From NCBI GenBank assembly GCA_016937315.1, contig JAFGWD010000063.1, positions 1-11,738 on the forward strand: a stretch of DNA of 11,738 nucleotides, in the 5' to 3' direction. Position 1 is the first letter of the stretch. Each line of letters starts with the position of its first letter. The position numbers and the translations under genes were made by a program. This document shows positions 1 to 5,986 of the stretch, one piece after another. This DNA comes from Rhodospirillaceae bacterium (GTDB lineage: Bacteria > Pseudomonadota > Alphaproteobacteria > Rhodospirillales > Rhodospirillaceae). The notes beneath the pieces were generated by a model that saw nothing but the letters and a program-made list of their open reading frames with translations, searched no databases and had not been told where the DNA came from.

Positions 1-125
1 CACCCCCCTATGGCGCGGGCCCCATCGAAAACTGCTGAGCCGAGCCAGACCGAGTGCGCGTGCGGTCCCAAAAGCGGAGGGTTGCCGACAAACCACGCGC
101 CGCGGGAATACGTTAACGTATCCAT
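1..125 (-). CDS. ilvE: Branched-chain amino acid aminotransferase-like protein, N-terminal fragment
   Basis: Only the first 41 codons are inside the window; the rest runs off the left edge. They start at an ATG whose complement is at 123–125, preceded by a GAGGAA ribosome binding site (135–140) nine bases upstream. The visible protein contains 'GNPPLLGPHAHSVWLGS' and 'AVFDGARA', which is the characteristic opening of fold-type IV PLP aminotransferases of the branched-chain (IlvE) class in alphaproteobacteria. Such enzymes transfer the amino group between glutamate and the keto acids of leucine, isoleucine and valine in the cytoplasm. The PLP-binding lysine lies outside the window, so activity cannot be judged. 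A D-amino acid aminotransferase or aminodeoxychorismate lyase relative is possible, but the VFDGARA segment fits the branched-chain group best. The gene lies downstream of a terminator and so probably has its own promoter in 126–219, which I could not place. Confidence 0.75.
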   Translation of the reverse strand, partial: MDTLTYSRGAWFVGNPPLLGPHAHSVWLGSAVFDGARAIGG

Positions 126-219
126 ACCGTTTTGTTCCTCGCGCCAAGAGGTTTTTGTTCTTTATTGTGAGGAGTCAGGATAGCCCGCAAAATGCGGCGT
201 TGTCCACGCTTTGGCCGAT

Positions 220-253
220 AAAAAAACCGTCACCGCTCTTTCGCCGGTGACGG
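220..253 (-). terminator. Intrinsic terminator of the 68-residue gene
   Basis: A perfect 9-bp stem (CCGTCACCG at 227–235 with CGGTGACGG at 245–253) and a 9-nt loop are followed, in minus-strand reading, by seven T residues (complement of 220–226). There is no T run on the plus-strand side, so it acts leftward. It lies 33 bp beyond the stop codon of the small gene and separates it from the aminotransferase gene further left. Confidence 0.85.
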
Positions 254-285
254 ATACGGATGAGGGCGCTTGAACGCTTTGCTGT

Positions 286-492
286 TTAGACCTCGGTGTC
301 GATCATTGCGGCGAAGACGCGGCAGGCGTCCGCAGGGTTGATGTTGCCAGCCCGTGCCCCTGCTTCCAGCATTTCTGGCGTTGGCTGTGCGTTGACGACG
401 GTGAGCCCCGAATTTCCCAAGGCTTCAATCAGCGCGAGGGACAAATTAAAGGCATTAGACCGTCCGAATGGGATTGGGCGTATGGTAACCAT
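286..492 (-). CDS. Small uncharacterised protein (68 aa) behind a sigma-54-type promoter
   Basis: The start is the ATG complementary to 490–492, because a GGGAGG ribosome binding site (complement of 499–504) stands six bases upstream; the frame stays open further up but without a comparable signal. The protein begins 'MVTIRPIPFGRSNAFNLS', continues with a hydrophobic helix (ALIEALGNSGLTVV), then a stretch 'PTPEMLEAGARAG' and an amphipathic C-terminal helix ending in 'VFAAMIDTEV'. There is no signal peptide, membrane segment or cysteine pair. I do not recognise a characterised family, and no function is proposed. The gene is monocistronic: it has its own terminator at 220–253 and a sigma-54 promoter match at 553–568. 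That places it in a tightly regulated class such as nitrogen, flagellar or stress genes, but the sequence does not say which. That a real gene is present is well supported by start signal, terminator and promoter together. Confidence 0.75.
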   Translation of the reverse strand: MVTIRPIPFGRSNAFNLSLALIEALGNSGLTVVNAQPTPEMLEAGARAGNINPADACRVFAAMIDTEV

Positions 493-552
493 GTCTAACC
501 TCCCGCTGTTTGTTTTTATGTATTCCGGTTCTTCGTTCCTGCTTTGGAGAGG

Positions 553-568
553 AGCAACCGCCGTGCCA
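553..568 (-). promoter_or_regulatory. Sigma-54 (RpoN) promoter for the 68-residue gene
   Basis: Read on the minus strand the sequence is TGGCACGGCGGTTGCT preceded by C. This matches every fixed position of the sigma-54 consensus YTGGCACGrNNNTTGCW, including the GG and GC pairs at the correct spacing. Transcription would begin about 12 bases beyond the GC, near 542, giving a leader of roughly 50 nt before the ATG at 492. The direction and distance fit the small gene well. Sigma-54 promoters need an enhancer-binding ATPase bound upstream; a candidate site is the inverted repeat at 638–653. Confidence 0.75.
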
Positions 569-637
569 GAACGGCGTATTTCTGCGGATTTCAAATAACC
601 ATGTGATTCAGTTGGTCTTTTGGTGCGGTTCGGATGT

Positions 638-653
638 CCTTGGAGGTCCAAGG
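638..653. promoter_or_regulatory. Inverted repeat, candidate operator or enhancer site
   Basis: CCTTGGA (638–644) and TCCAAGG (647–653) form a perfect 7-bp inverted repeat with a 2-bp centre. It is the strongest symmetric element in the 270-bp region between the leftward small gene and the rightward DUF952 gene. Its centre is about 104 bp upstream of the predicted sigma-54 start point, the usual distance for an enhancer-binding protein, and about 117 bp upstream of the DUF952 start. It does not match the NtrC or NifA site consensus as I know them. The role is inferred from position. Confidence 0.4.
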
Positions 654-762
654 TTTGAGAATCGCCAATGCCGCGTTTTCGTAATGCAATGCGAAATCGT
701 TATGGTTGCAAAAAAAATGCCGCGACTTGAGGGGGAGCGCGAAAGCGGGTAGTGTCGCCGCC

Positions 763-1140
763 ATGATGACGAATTGGATATTTCGACTTTGCACGGAGCC
801 TGAATGGGCGGCTTTTCGCGCGACGGGAGACTTTCCTGGAAATGCGGGAGATCACCGCGACGGCTTCTTGCACTTTTCCATGGCGGAGCAAGTTGCCGCG
901 ACGGCCAAGCGGCATTACCCAGCCGAAGGAACGCTGGTCTTGATGGCGATTCTAGCGGCGCCTTTGCGTGAGTCGCTGCGTTGGGAAGAAAGCCGAAATG
1001 GTGCTCTGTTTCCGCATCTGTATGGGCGGTTGCCTCTATCGGCTGTGGTGGCGTGGCGGAATGTGCCAGATCGTACGTTTGTTTTTCTGACGGGTGGCAT
1101 GCAACTGACGGAGGCCGAGGGATGGACCTGTATCCCCTGA
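763..1140 (+). CDS. DUF952 family protein
   Basis: A 125-residue protein of the DUF952 family, recognisable from 'EPEWAAFRATGDF' (about 12–24), 'DGFLHFSM' (33–40), 'QVAATAKRHY' (43–52), 'LRWEESRNGALFPHLYG' (72–88) and 'LPLSAVV' (90–96). These conserved His, Trp, Glu and Arg residues are the family signature. The biochemical function of DUF952 is not established to my knowledge. Two adjacent ATGs (763 and 766) are possible starts; neither has a strong ribosome binding site, and the open frame further upstream (from 706) does not resemble the family. Its last 19 bases overlap the pyrD start, so the two genes are probably translationally coupled. As I recall, DUF952 genes sit next to pyrD in many alphaproteobacteria, which suggests a shared transcription unit rather than a proven shared pathway. 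Confidence 0.85.
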   Translation: MMTNWIFRLCTEPEWAAFRATGDFPGNAGDHRDGFLHFSMAEQVAATAKRHYPAEGTLVLMAILAAPLRESLRWEESRNGALFPHLYGRLPLSAVVAWRNVPDRTFVFLTGGMQLTEAEGWTCIP

Positions 1141-2228
1141 TCAAACCTTTAATCCTGCGTTTTGACCCAGAACTTGGTCATACGTTCGCTATTCTTGCCT
1201 TGCGTTCCGGTCTGATGCCGTTGCCCTGCAAATCCACGGATGCTGTTCTGGCCACCCGTGTGTTCGATATCAACTTTCCCAATCCGGTGGGGTTGGCGGC
1301 AGGCTTTGATAAGGATGCCTTGGTCGCCGATGCCATGTTGGCCCAGGGTTTTGGGCATGTCGAGGTTGGCTCGGTGACACCGCGTCCGCAGCCGGGGAAT
1401 CCCAAGCCGCGTCTTTTCCGATTGGTCGAGGATCGTGCGGTGATCAATCGCATGGGCTTTAATAATCGCGGCATGGATGCCATGGCGGCCCGTCTGGCGG
1501 CGCGGTCGCGCCGAGGAATCGTTGGTGTCAATTTGGGGAAGAATAAGGACACGGAATGTGCCGTGGACGATTATGTCAAGGGCGCACGCACCCTGGCACC
1601 CTTTGCGGATTATCTGGCGGTGAATGTGTCGTCTCCCAATACGCCTGGCTTGCGTGCGCTGCAATCGCGGGCCCCGTTGGTGGAGATATTGTCGGGTGTG
1701 CGGGATGTTCTGGCCGATATTGCTAAGGCTGGGGGGCGTCGTCCGCCGCTTTTGCTGAAAATTGCGCCGGATTTGACGCCCGAGGACCTGGCCGATATTG
1801 CCGCCGTAGCCTTGGGCGCGGATTTGGATGTTGGCGAGGGAGAAACCGGTGTCGATGGTCTGATCGTCACCAACACCACTTGGGCACGTGATGGCTTGGA
1901 AAGTGCTTTGCGGGGTGAGCAGGGCGGGTTGTCCGGTGCCCCGCTGATGGCCGCGTCCACGTCCGTATTGGCGGCGATGTATCGCTTGACGCAAGGGCGG
2001 TTGCCCTTGATTGGGGTGGGTGGGGTTGAAACCGGCGCCGATGCCTACGCCAAGATTCGGGCCGGGGCGTCCTTGGTGCAGTTGTATTCCGCCATGGTTT
2101 ATGATGGCCCGGGGGTTGGGGCGAAGGTGGTTCGGGAATTGGCCGAATGCTTAAAGGCCGATGGTTTCACCCATGTGGCTGACGCGGTGGGTGCTGATCA
2201 GCCGGATGTGAGAGGCACGGTATCGTGA
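1122..2228 (+). CDS. pyrD: Dihydroorotate dehydrogenase (quinone), class 2
   Basis: This enzyme oxidises dihydroorotate to orotate in pyrimidine synthesis, using FMN and passing electrons to membrane quinone. The 368-residue product has the class 2 layout: an N-terminal helical segment (about 1–40, 'FDPELGHTFAI') that binds the membrane and quinone, then the barrel. Visible motifs are 'NPVGLAAGFDKDA' (54–66), 'EVGSVTPRPQPGNPKPR' (81–97), 'INRMGFNNRG' (108–117), 'VNLGKNKDT' (136–144), 'NVSSPNTPGLR' (168–178, whose second serine, S171, is the expected class 2 catalytic base), 'LKIAPDL' (212–218), 'VTNTT' (249–253) and 'GGVETGADAYAKI' (300–312). The ATG at 1122 was chosen because GGAGG lies at 1110–1114 and because the protein then starts where the family does. 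It overlaps the DUF952 gene by 19 bp and the next gene by 4 bp, indicating one operon. The length is normal and no key residue is missing. Confidence 0.97.
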   Translation: MDLYPLIKPLILRFDPELGHTFAILALRSGLMPLPCKSTDAVLATRVFDINFPNPVGLAAGFDKDALVADAMLAQGFGHVEVGSVTPRPQPGNPKPRLFRLVEDRAVINRMGFNNRGMDAMAARLAARSRRGIVGVNLGKNKDTECAVDDYVKGARTLAPFADYLAVNVSSPNTPGLRALQSRAPLVEILSGVRDVLADIAKAGGRRPPLLLKIAPDLTPEDLADIAAVALGADLDVGEGETGVDGLIVTNTTWARDGLESALRGEQGGLSGAPLMAASTSVLAAMYRLTQGRLPLIGVGGVETGADAYAKIRAGASLVQLYSAMVYDGPGVGAKVVRELAECLKADGFTHVADAVGADQPDVRGTVS

Positions 2229-3109
2229 GTTTTGCGTTTCCGGTTTGGCGTGGAATTTCCGCGTTTGTCGATCAGTATGACGTCTTCATCCTCGACTTGT
2301 GGGGAGTCCTGCATGATGGGGTGTCTGCGTATGCCGAGGCGGCGGAGACGCTGAGCCGCTTGAAAGCGTCAGGCAAACGCATTGTGTTGTTGTCCAATGC
2401 GCCGCGTCGTGTCGAGGCCCTGGTTGCGGTGATGACCGAGATGGGGCTGCCGCGTCAATCTTATGACGCGATTTATTCTTCAGGTGAGGCGACTCGGCAC
2501 AGGTTGCAGGCGCGGCAGAACGCGGTTTTTTCTGATCTGGGGAGGCGGTTGTTTTTTGTTGGGCAAGACAAAGACCGCGATCTTTATGCTGGGTTGGATT
2601 ACATATCTGTCGATGACCCGGCCGATGCGGATTTCGTTCTGGCCTGTGGCCCCTTTGATTTCGATGATTCTCTTGCCGCGTATAAGTCTTTGGTGGAGCG
2701 GATAGCGGAAACCCGTGTGCCGATGATTTGCGCCAATCCTGACCGTGGCGTGATCCGGGCCGGTAAGAATGTGGTGTGTGCGGGTAATATTGCGGACCTT
2801 TATGCCGCGATAGGCGGTGCAGCGACATTTGTCGGCAAACCCGATGCGGCGGTTTATCACGAGGCATTGGCTTTGGTTGGAGTTGATAAGAAGGCTCGCA
2901 TCGTTGGGATTGGGGATGGACTGGATACCGATATCGCGGGATGCTGTGCGGCGGGGATCGACGCGGTGTTGTGCGCGGGCGGTGTCAATGCGCTCAAACT
3001 GGGAACGGTTCACGGCGAATCTCCCAACATCCATGCGGTACGCACGTTGGTTGCACGGCACGGGCAGGAACCGATCGGGGCCATTCCTGCCTTTGTTTGG
3101 GGCGTATGA
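2225..3109 (+). CDS. HAD-superfamily class IIA hydrolase (TIGR01459-like)
   Basis: A 294-residue cytoplasmic protein with the HAD phosphatase fold and a NagD-type (class IIA) cap. Motif I is 'ILDLWGVLHDG' (22–32) with the nucleophile Asp24; the position two residues on, an Asp in most HAD phosphatases, is Trp26. Motif II is 'LLSNAP' (55–60, Ser57), motif III Lys205 in 'VGKPD', and motif IV 'GIGDGLDTDIAG' (228–239) with Asp231 and Asp236 for magnesium. To my knowledge the DxWG form is normal for this alphaproteobacterial subfamily. The substrate is unknown; related proteins act on small phosphate esters. The start is a GTG inside GTGA, overlapping the pyrD stop by four bases, with GAGAGG at 2210–2215 nine bases ahead. 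It closes the DUF952–pyrD operon, with no terminator seen before the convergent gene six bases away. Confidence 0.9.
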   Translation: MSFAFPVWRGISAFVDQYDVFILDLWGVLHDGVSAYAEAAETLSRLKASGKRIVLLSNAPRRVEALVAVMTEMGLPRQSYDAIYSSGEATRHRLQARQNAVFSDLGRRLFFVGQDKDRDLYAGLDYISVDDPADADFVLACGPFDFDDSLAAYKSLVERIAETRVPMICANPDRGVIRAGKNVVCAGNIADLYAAIGGAATFVGKPDAAVYHEALALVGVDKKARIVGIGDGLDTDIAGCCAAGIDAVLCAGGVNALKLGTVHGESPNIHAVRTLVARHGQEPIGAIPAFVWGV

Positions 3110-3115
3110 TGCCGG

Positions 3116-4216
3116 TTATTCTGTTGGGGGTTTGGTGTGTGGCCCAGGCAGCCAGCGGAACAGCAATGGGGTTACCGAAAGCACCATGAGAATACGCCCC
3201 AAGTGGTGGGTGGAGACGAAAAGAGGGTCAATCCCCAAGGCAATTGCGACAAGGCTCATTTCCGTGATTCCCCCTGGCGAATAGGCCAGAATCAAGGCGG
3301 CAAAGGAGGCTCCGGTCAAGGGTTGCAGGACCAGAGCGAAGCCTGCGCCGATCCCCAACATCACGATCGTCGAACCTAAGGACACCAGGACGGCGCGTAG
3401 AAATGCGCGGGGTGCGGTGCCGAGAAAGCGGCTGCCAATGCCGCAGCCAATCACCACCTGTGCCGTGTGGATCAGGGCGTCCGGTGGTCGTGCGTTACTC
3501 CATCCAGACAGGTGAACGGCTGCGGATAGGGCCATGGGGCCGATCAGGATTCCCGCCGGAATTTTCAATCGACGTCCGCCCCACGCGCCGAGGATGGCGC
3601 AGGCGGCGATGGTCGCCCAGGACATCGCGTCCGGTAGTGCGGTGAAACGTGTTGCGGCGCGTGCTGCGGTGGTATCTGCCCCTCCCATATACTGGAAAGA
3701 CAATGGCAAGACATAAACGACAGTAAGGATACGCATGCCGTGGATCAGTGCGATTGCGGCTTCATCTCCGCCCTTGGCTCCGCCCATGATCATCATTTCA
3801 TTCAAGCCGCCAGGGCACGCGGAGAAAAAACGAGTGGGGTGGTTGAATGTGGTGACCAAGCGGAAATAGGCGGCTACCACCAGAGTGATAAGGACGACAT
3901 AGGGCAGCAAGGTTGCCAGAGAAATCGTCCACCGTCCGGCACGTTCCAGAATGTCCGGGGGAAAGGTACTGCCCAAAAGCACGCCGACGATGGAGAACAT
4001 CACCGGAGCGATGCGGCGGGGAATGCGAACCGGAACGCGGGAAATCGCGGCGATGGTCGTCGCAGCGATGGCACCGAGCATCCACGCCAGGGGTAAGTTC
4101 ATGGCGTTGAACAGCCACCCTCCAGCCGCACCGAGGAGGATGGTACCACTCCAGGCGGGAGATTCGCGGCGGATGATTCTGAGAAAACCATTGGGTGTGG
4201 AAAATGCCCCACTCAT
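3116..4216 (-). CDS. AbrB family membrane protein (duplicated domain, TIGR03082-like)
   Basis: A 366-residue integral inner-membrane protein with many hydrophobic segments, built from two homologous halves. Half one carries 'LPLAWMLGAI' (41–50), 'CPGGLNEM' (134–141) and 'HGMRILTVV' (159–167). Half two carries 'IPAGILIGPMAL' (219–230), 'SPGGITEM' (313–320) and 'HHLGRILMVL' (337–346). The paired PGG(L/I)xEM motifs and the repeat are the signature of the Gram-negative AbrB duplication family, often mis-annotated as ammonia monooxygenase. It is unrelated to the Bacillus transition regulator AbrB. The function is not settled; a transporter role is inferred from topology. It starts at an ATG that overlaps the nadK stop in ATGA, so it is probably coupled to nadK on one transcript. 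It converges on the HAD gene, leaving only 6 bp between stop codons. Confidence 0.9.
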   Translation of the reverse strand: MSGAFSTPNGFLRIIRRESPAWSGTILLGAAGGWLFNAMNLPLAWMLGAIAATTIAAISRVPVRIPRRIAPVMFSIVGVLLGSTFPPDILERAGRWTISLATLLPYVVLITLVVAAYFRLVTTFNHPTRFFSACPGGLNEMMIMGGAKGGDEAAIALIHGMRILTVVYVLPLSFQYMGGADTTAARAATRFTALPDAMSWATIAACAILGAWGGRRLKIPAGILIGPMALSAAVHLSGWSNARPPDALIHTAQVVIGCGIGSRFLGTAPRAFLRAVLVSLGSTIVMLGIGAGFALVLQPLTGASFAALILAYSPGGITEMSLVAIALGIDPLFVSTHHLGRILMVLSVTPLLFRWLPGPHTKPPTE

Positions 4217-4992
4217 GGTGTGAATTGCTCTTTGAGGATGCGTTCCTCAAGGTGGTGCTCGCGGTCAAATAACATCCGCAGCTTGGCCACAGGGTCCTCG
4301 CGCACGGTCACAGAGGCGATATCTCGGACTTCGGTGTAATCGGCAACCGCGCTGACCGGTCGCTTGTCATGTTCCAGGACTTCGAAAGACACCGATGATG
4401 CGTGCGGCAGAATGGCACCGCGCCAGCGCCGAGGTCGGAAGGCGCTGATTGGGGTCAGCGCCAGAACGTTCGCATCCATGGGGAGAATAGGGCCATGGGC
4501 GGAGAGGTTATAGGCGGTGCTGCCCGCAGGGGTGCACACCAGAACACCGTCGCAGACCAGTTCTTCCAGGCGGACGCGGCCATCAATGCGAATGCGGAGT
4601 CGTGCGGTTTGGCGGGTTTCGCGTAACAGAGAGACTTCGTTGATGGCCAGGGCACGCATGGTTTCGCCAGCCACCGTGGTTGCCTCCATGCGTAGGGGGG
4701 ACAGGCTGACCATGACGGCGCGGGCAATTCTTTCCGGCAGGTCGGTTTCGTCGAAATCATTCAGAAGAAAGCCGACGGTGCCGCGATTCATACCGTAGAT
4801 CGGTGCGGGGTGGTCGATGAAGCGATGTAGGCATTCCAGCATGAAGCCATCGCCGCCCAAGGCCACGATGACGGTGGCATCGGTCAGTGGTGCGCTGCCG
4901 TAATGGTTGGCAAGACGCTGACGAGCAAATTGGGCGTTCGGGGTTTCGGCGGCCACGAACGCTATGCGCGGCGGAGCGACGGTCAGGGACAT
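4213..4992 (-). CDS. nadK: NAD kinase (ATP-NAD kinase family)
   Basis: This cytoplasmic enzyme phosphorylates NAD to NADP. The 259-residue form shows 'IAFVAAETPNAQ' (10–21) opening the Rossmann-like domain, the signature 'ALGGDGFML' (44–52) with catalytic Asp48, 'YGMNRGTVGFL' (66–76), 'INEVSL' (117–122) with the NE pair, and 'TPAGSTAYNLSAHGPIL' (154–170) of the C-terminal beta domain. It is a short alphaproteobacterial form without extra domains. The ATG (complement of 4990–4992) gives the expected family start, although no good ribosome binding site precedes it; a GTG at 5049 would add 19 residues that do not look conserved and is the alternative. Its stop overlaps the start of the AbrB-family gene by 4 bp. 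It is divergent from the chpT-like gene, with the promoters of both expected in 4993–5188. Confidence 0.93.
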   Translation of the reverse strand: MSLTVAPPRIAFVAAETPNAQFARQRLANHYGSAPLTDATVIVALGGDGFMLECLHRFIDHPAPIYGMNRGTVGFLLNDFDETDLPERIARAVMVSLSPLRMEATTVAGETMRALAINEVSLLRETRQTARLRIRIDGRVRLEELVCDGVLVCTPAGSTAYNLSAHGPILPMDANVLALTPISAFRPRRWRGAILPHASSVSFEVLEHDKRPVSAVADYTEVRDIASVTVREDPVAKLRMLFDREHHLEERILKEQFTP

Positions 4993-5188
4993 GAGTCGAG
5001 TGCGATCCAGGTTCAAACAGAAAGCCCACGACGAGACCGACCTGTCCACGGCTGTCGCAGTGTTTGCTTTTCATATCACGAACCCACTCTCCATCCCAAT
5101 ATCTTGTGCGCGGCGAGAGAAATTGCCGTTTCGGGCTGGTGGCGTGGCGCGTATGATGAATCAAAGGTCGGGCACAAGGGGGGGGCAG

Positions 5189-5857
5189 ATGGTGTCCGAT
5201 GCGGCGCGGCGGGGTGAGTCGGTGGTGGTCCGTCTCTGCCATGATCTGGCGGGACCGGCGGGAGCGTTGGTCAATGGTGTCGAGCTGTTAGAGATGGAAG
5301 GCGTTGAGGGCTTCGCGGCGGAGGCATTGGGGCTTTTGCGGGCAAGCGCACGGGCTTTGACGGCGCGTCTGGAATTTTTTCGTGCGGTTTTTGGGGCTCC
5401 GTCATCACGGGTGCTGAAGCCCGTCGTGGCGCGTGATACGGCGCAAGCCTATTTGGGGCAGTTGGGGGACAAAGCGCGGGTGTTTGTGCTGGAGGCGTTT
5501 CCAGATGATGCAGAGACTTCCCCGGAGTTCTGGCGTTTCGCGTTGCTTTTGGTGTTTTTGGGAGTCGAGGCTCTGCCGTTTGGCGGAACGCTTGCGGTGA
5601 CCGTAACGGCAGGGGGGCTGAGCCTGCGGGTTTCGGGTCGTCGGGCGGCGTTTTCCGAGGTGCTGCGTGCTGGCTTGGATGGCGCGGACAATGCGGACCC
5701 CCGTGCCGTTGCCGCCGCGTTGCTGGTGGCGCGTGCGCGGGATGCCGGACTTCTTTCACGGGCTTGGCAGGATGGTGACTTGTGTGGTGTTGATCTTGTT
5801 CCTGGGGGAGGGGATGATGCTGATTGCGACAATAGTCTTTTCATTAGAGCTCCGTAA
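5189..5857 (+). CDS. chpT: ChpT-like histidine phosphotransferase
   Basis: A 222-residue cytoplasmic protein resembling ChpT, the phosphotransferase that in alphaproteobacteria moves phosphate from hybrid kinase CckA to CtrA and CpdR. Helix one carries 'VVRLCHDLAGPAGALVNG' (13–30), matching the ChpT 'LCHDLxxPxGAxxNGxELL' pattern, with phospho-accepting His18. A second helix (about 42–66, 'FAAEALGLLRASARALTAR') completes the hairpin used for dimerisation. Residues about 75–205 correspond to the degenerate ATPase-like domain; no N, G1 or G2 ATP-binding boxes are visible, as expected for ChpT. The start ATG at 5189 follows an AA plus eight-G tract (5176–5185) that can serve as ribosome binding site and puts the His helix near the N-terminus as in the family. 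Alternatives are ATG 5153 and 5156. It lies 129 bp upstream of cheA on the same strand. Orthology to Caulobacter ChpT is likely but not proven. Confidence 0.8.
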   Translation: MVSDAARRGESVVVRLCHDLAGPAGALVNGVELLEMEGVEGFAAEALGLLRASARALTARLEFFRAVFGAPSSRVLKPVVARDTAQAYLGQLGDKARVFVLEAFPDDAETSPEFWRFALLLVFLGVEALPFGGTLAVTVTAGGLSLRVSGRRAAFSEVLRAGLDGADNADPRAVAAALLVARARDAGLLSRAWQDGDLCGVDLVPGGGDDADCDNSLFIRAP

Positions 5858-5986
5858 CGGCATACTGTCTGCCTAGGTCTTTGGAGATGGGGGCACGGAC
5901 GAATGTGGCGTTCTGTCCTTTTCTCAAAGTGTTTGCCGTGACCCACCGTTTGTGTGGGGACTTGTTGGGGCGTGTGGAGAGAAATA

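Noticed and set aside
108..121. 14-bp perfect palindrome ATACGTTAACGTAT at codons 2–6 of the aminotransferase gene
   Set aside because: It lies within coding sequence just after the start codon. It could be a repressor site, but there is only one copy and no known match, so chance cannot be excluded.
510..752. Plus-strand open frame of 80 codons between the small gene and the DUF952 gene
   Set aside because: No ribosome binding site, no recognisable protein, and it covers the promoter and inverted-repeat region; treated as a chance frame.
4964..5188. N-terminal extension of the ChpT-like frame back to 4964
   Set aside because: It would overlap nadK on the other strand, lacks a start signal and resembles no part of the ChpT family; the ATG at 5189 with its G-rich signal fits better.
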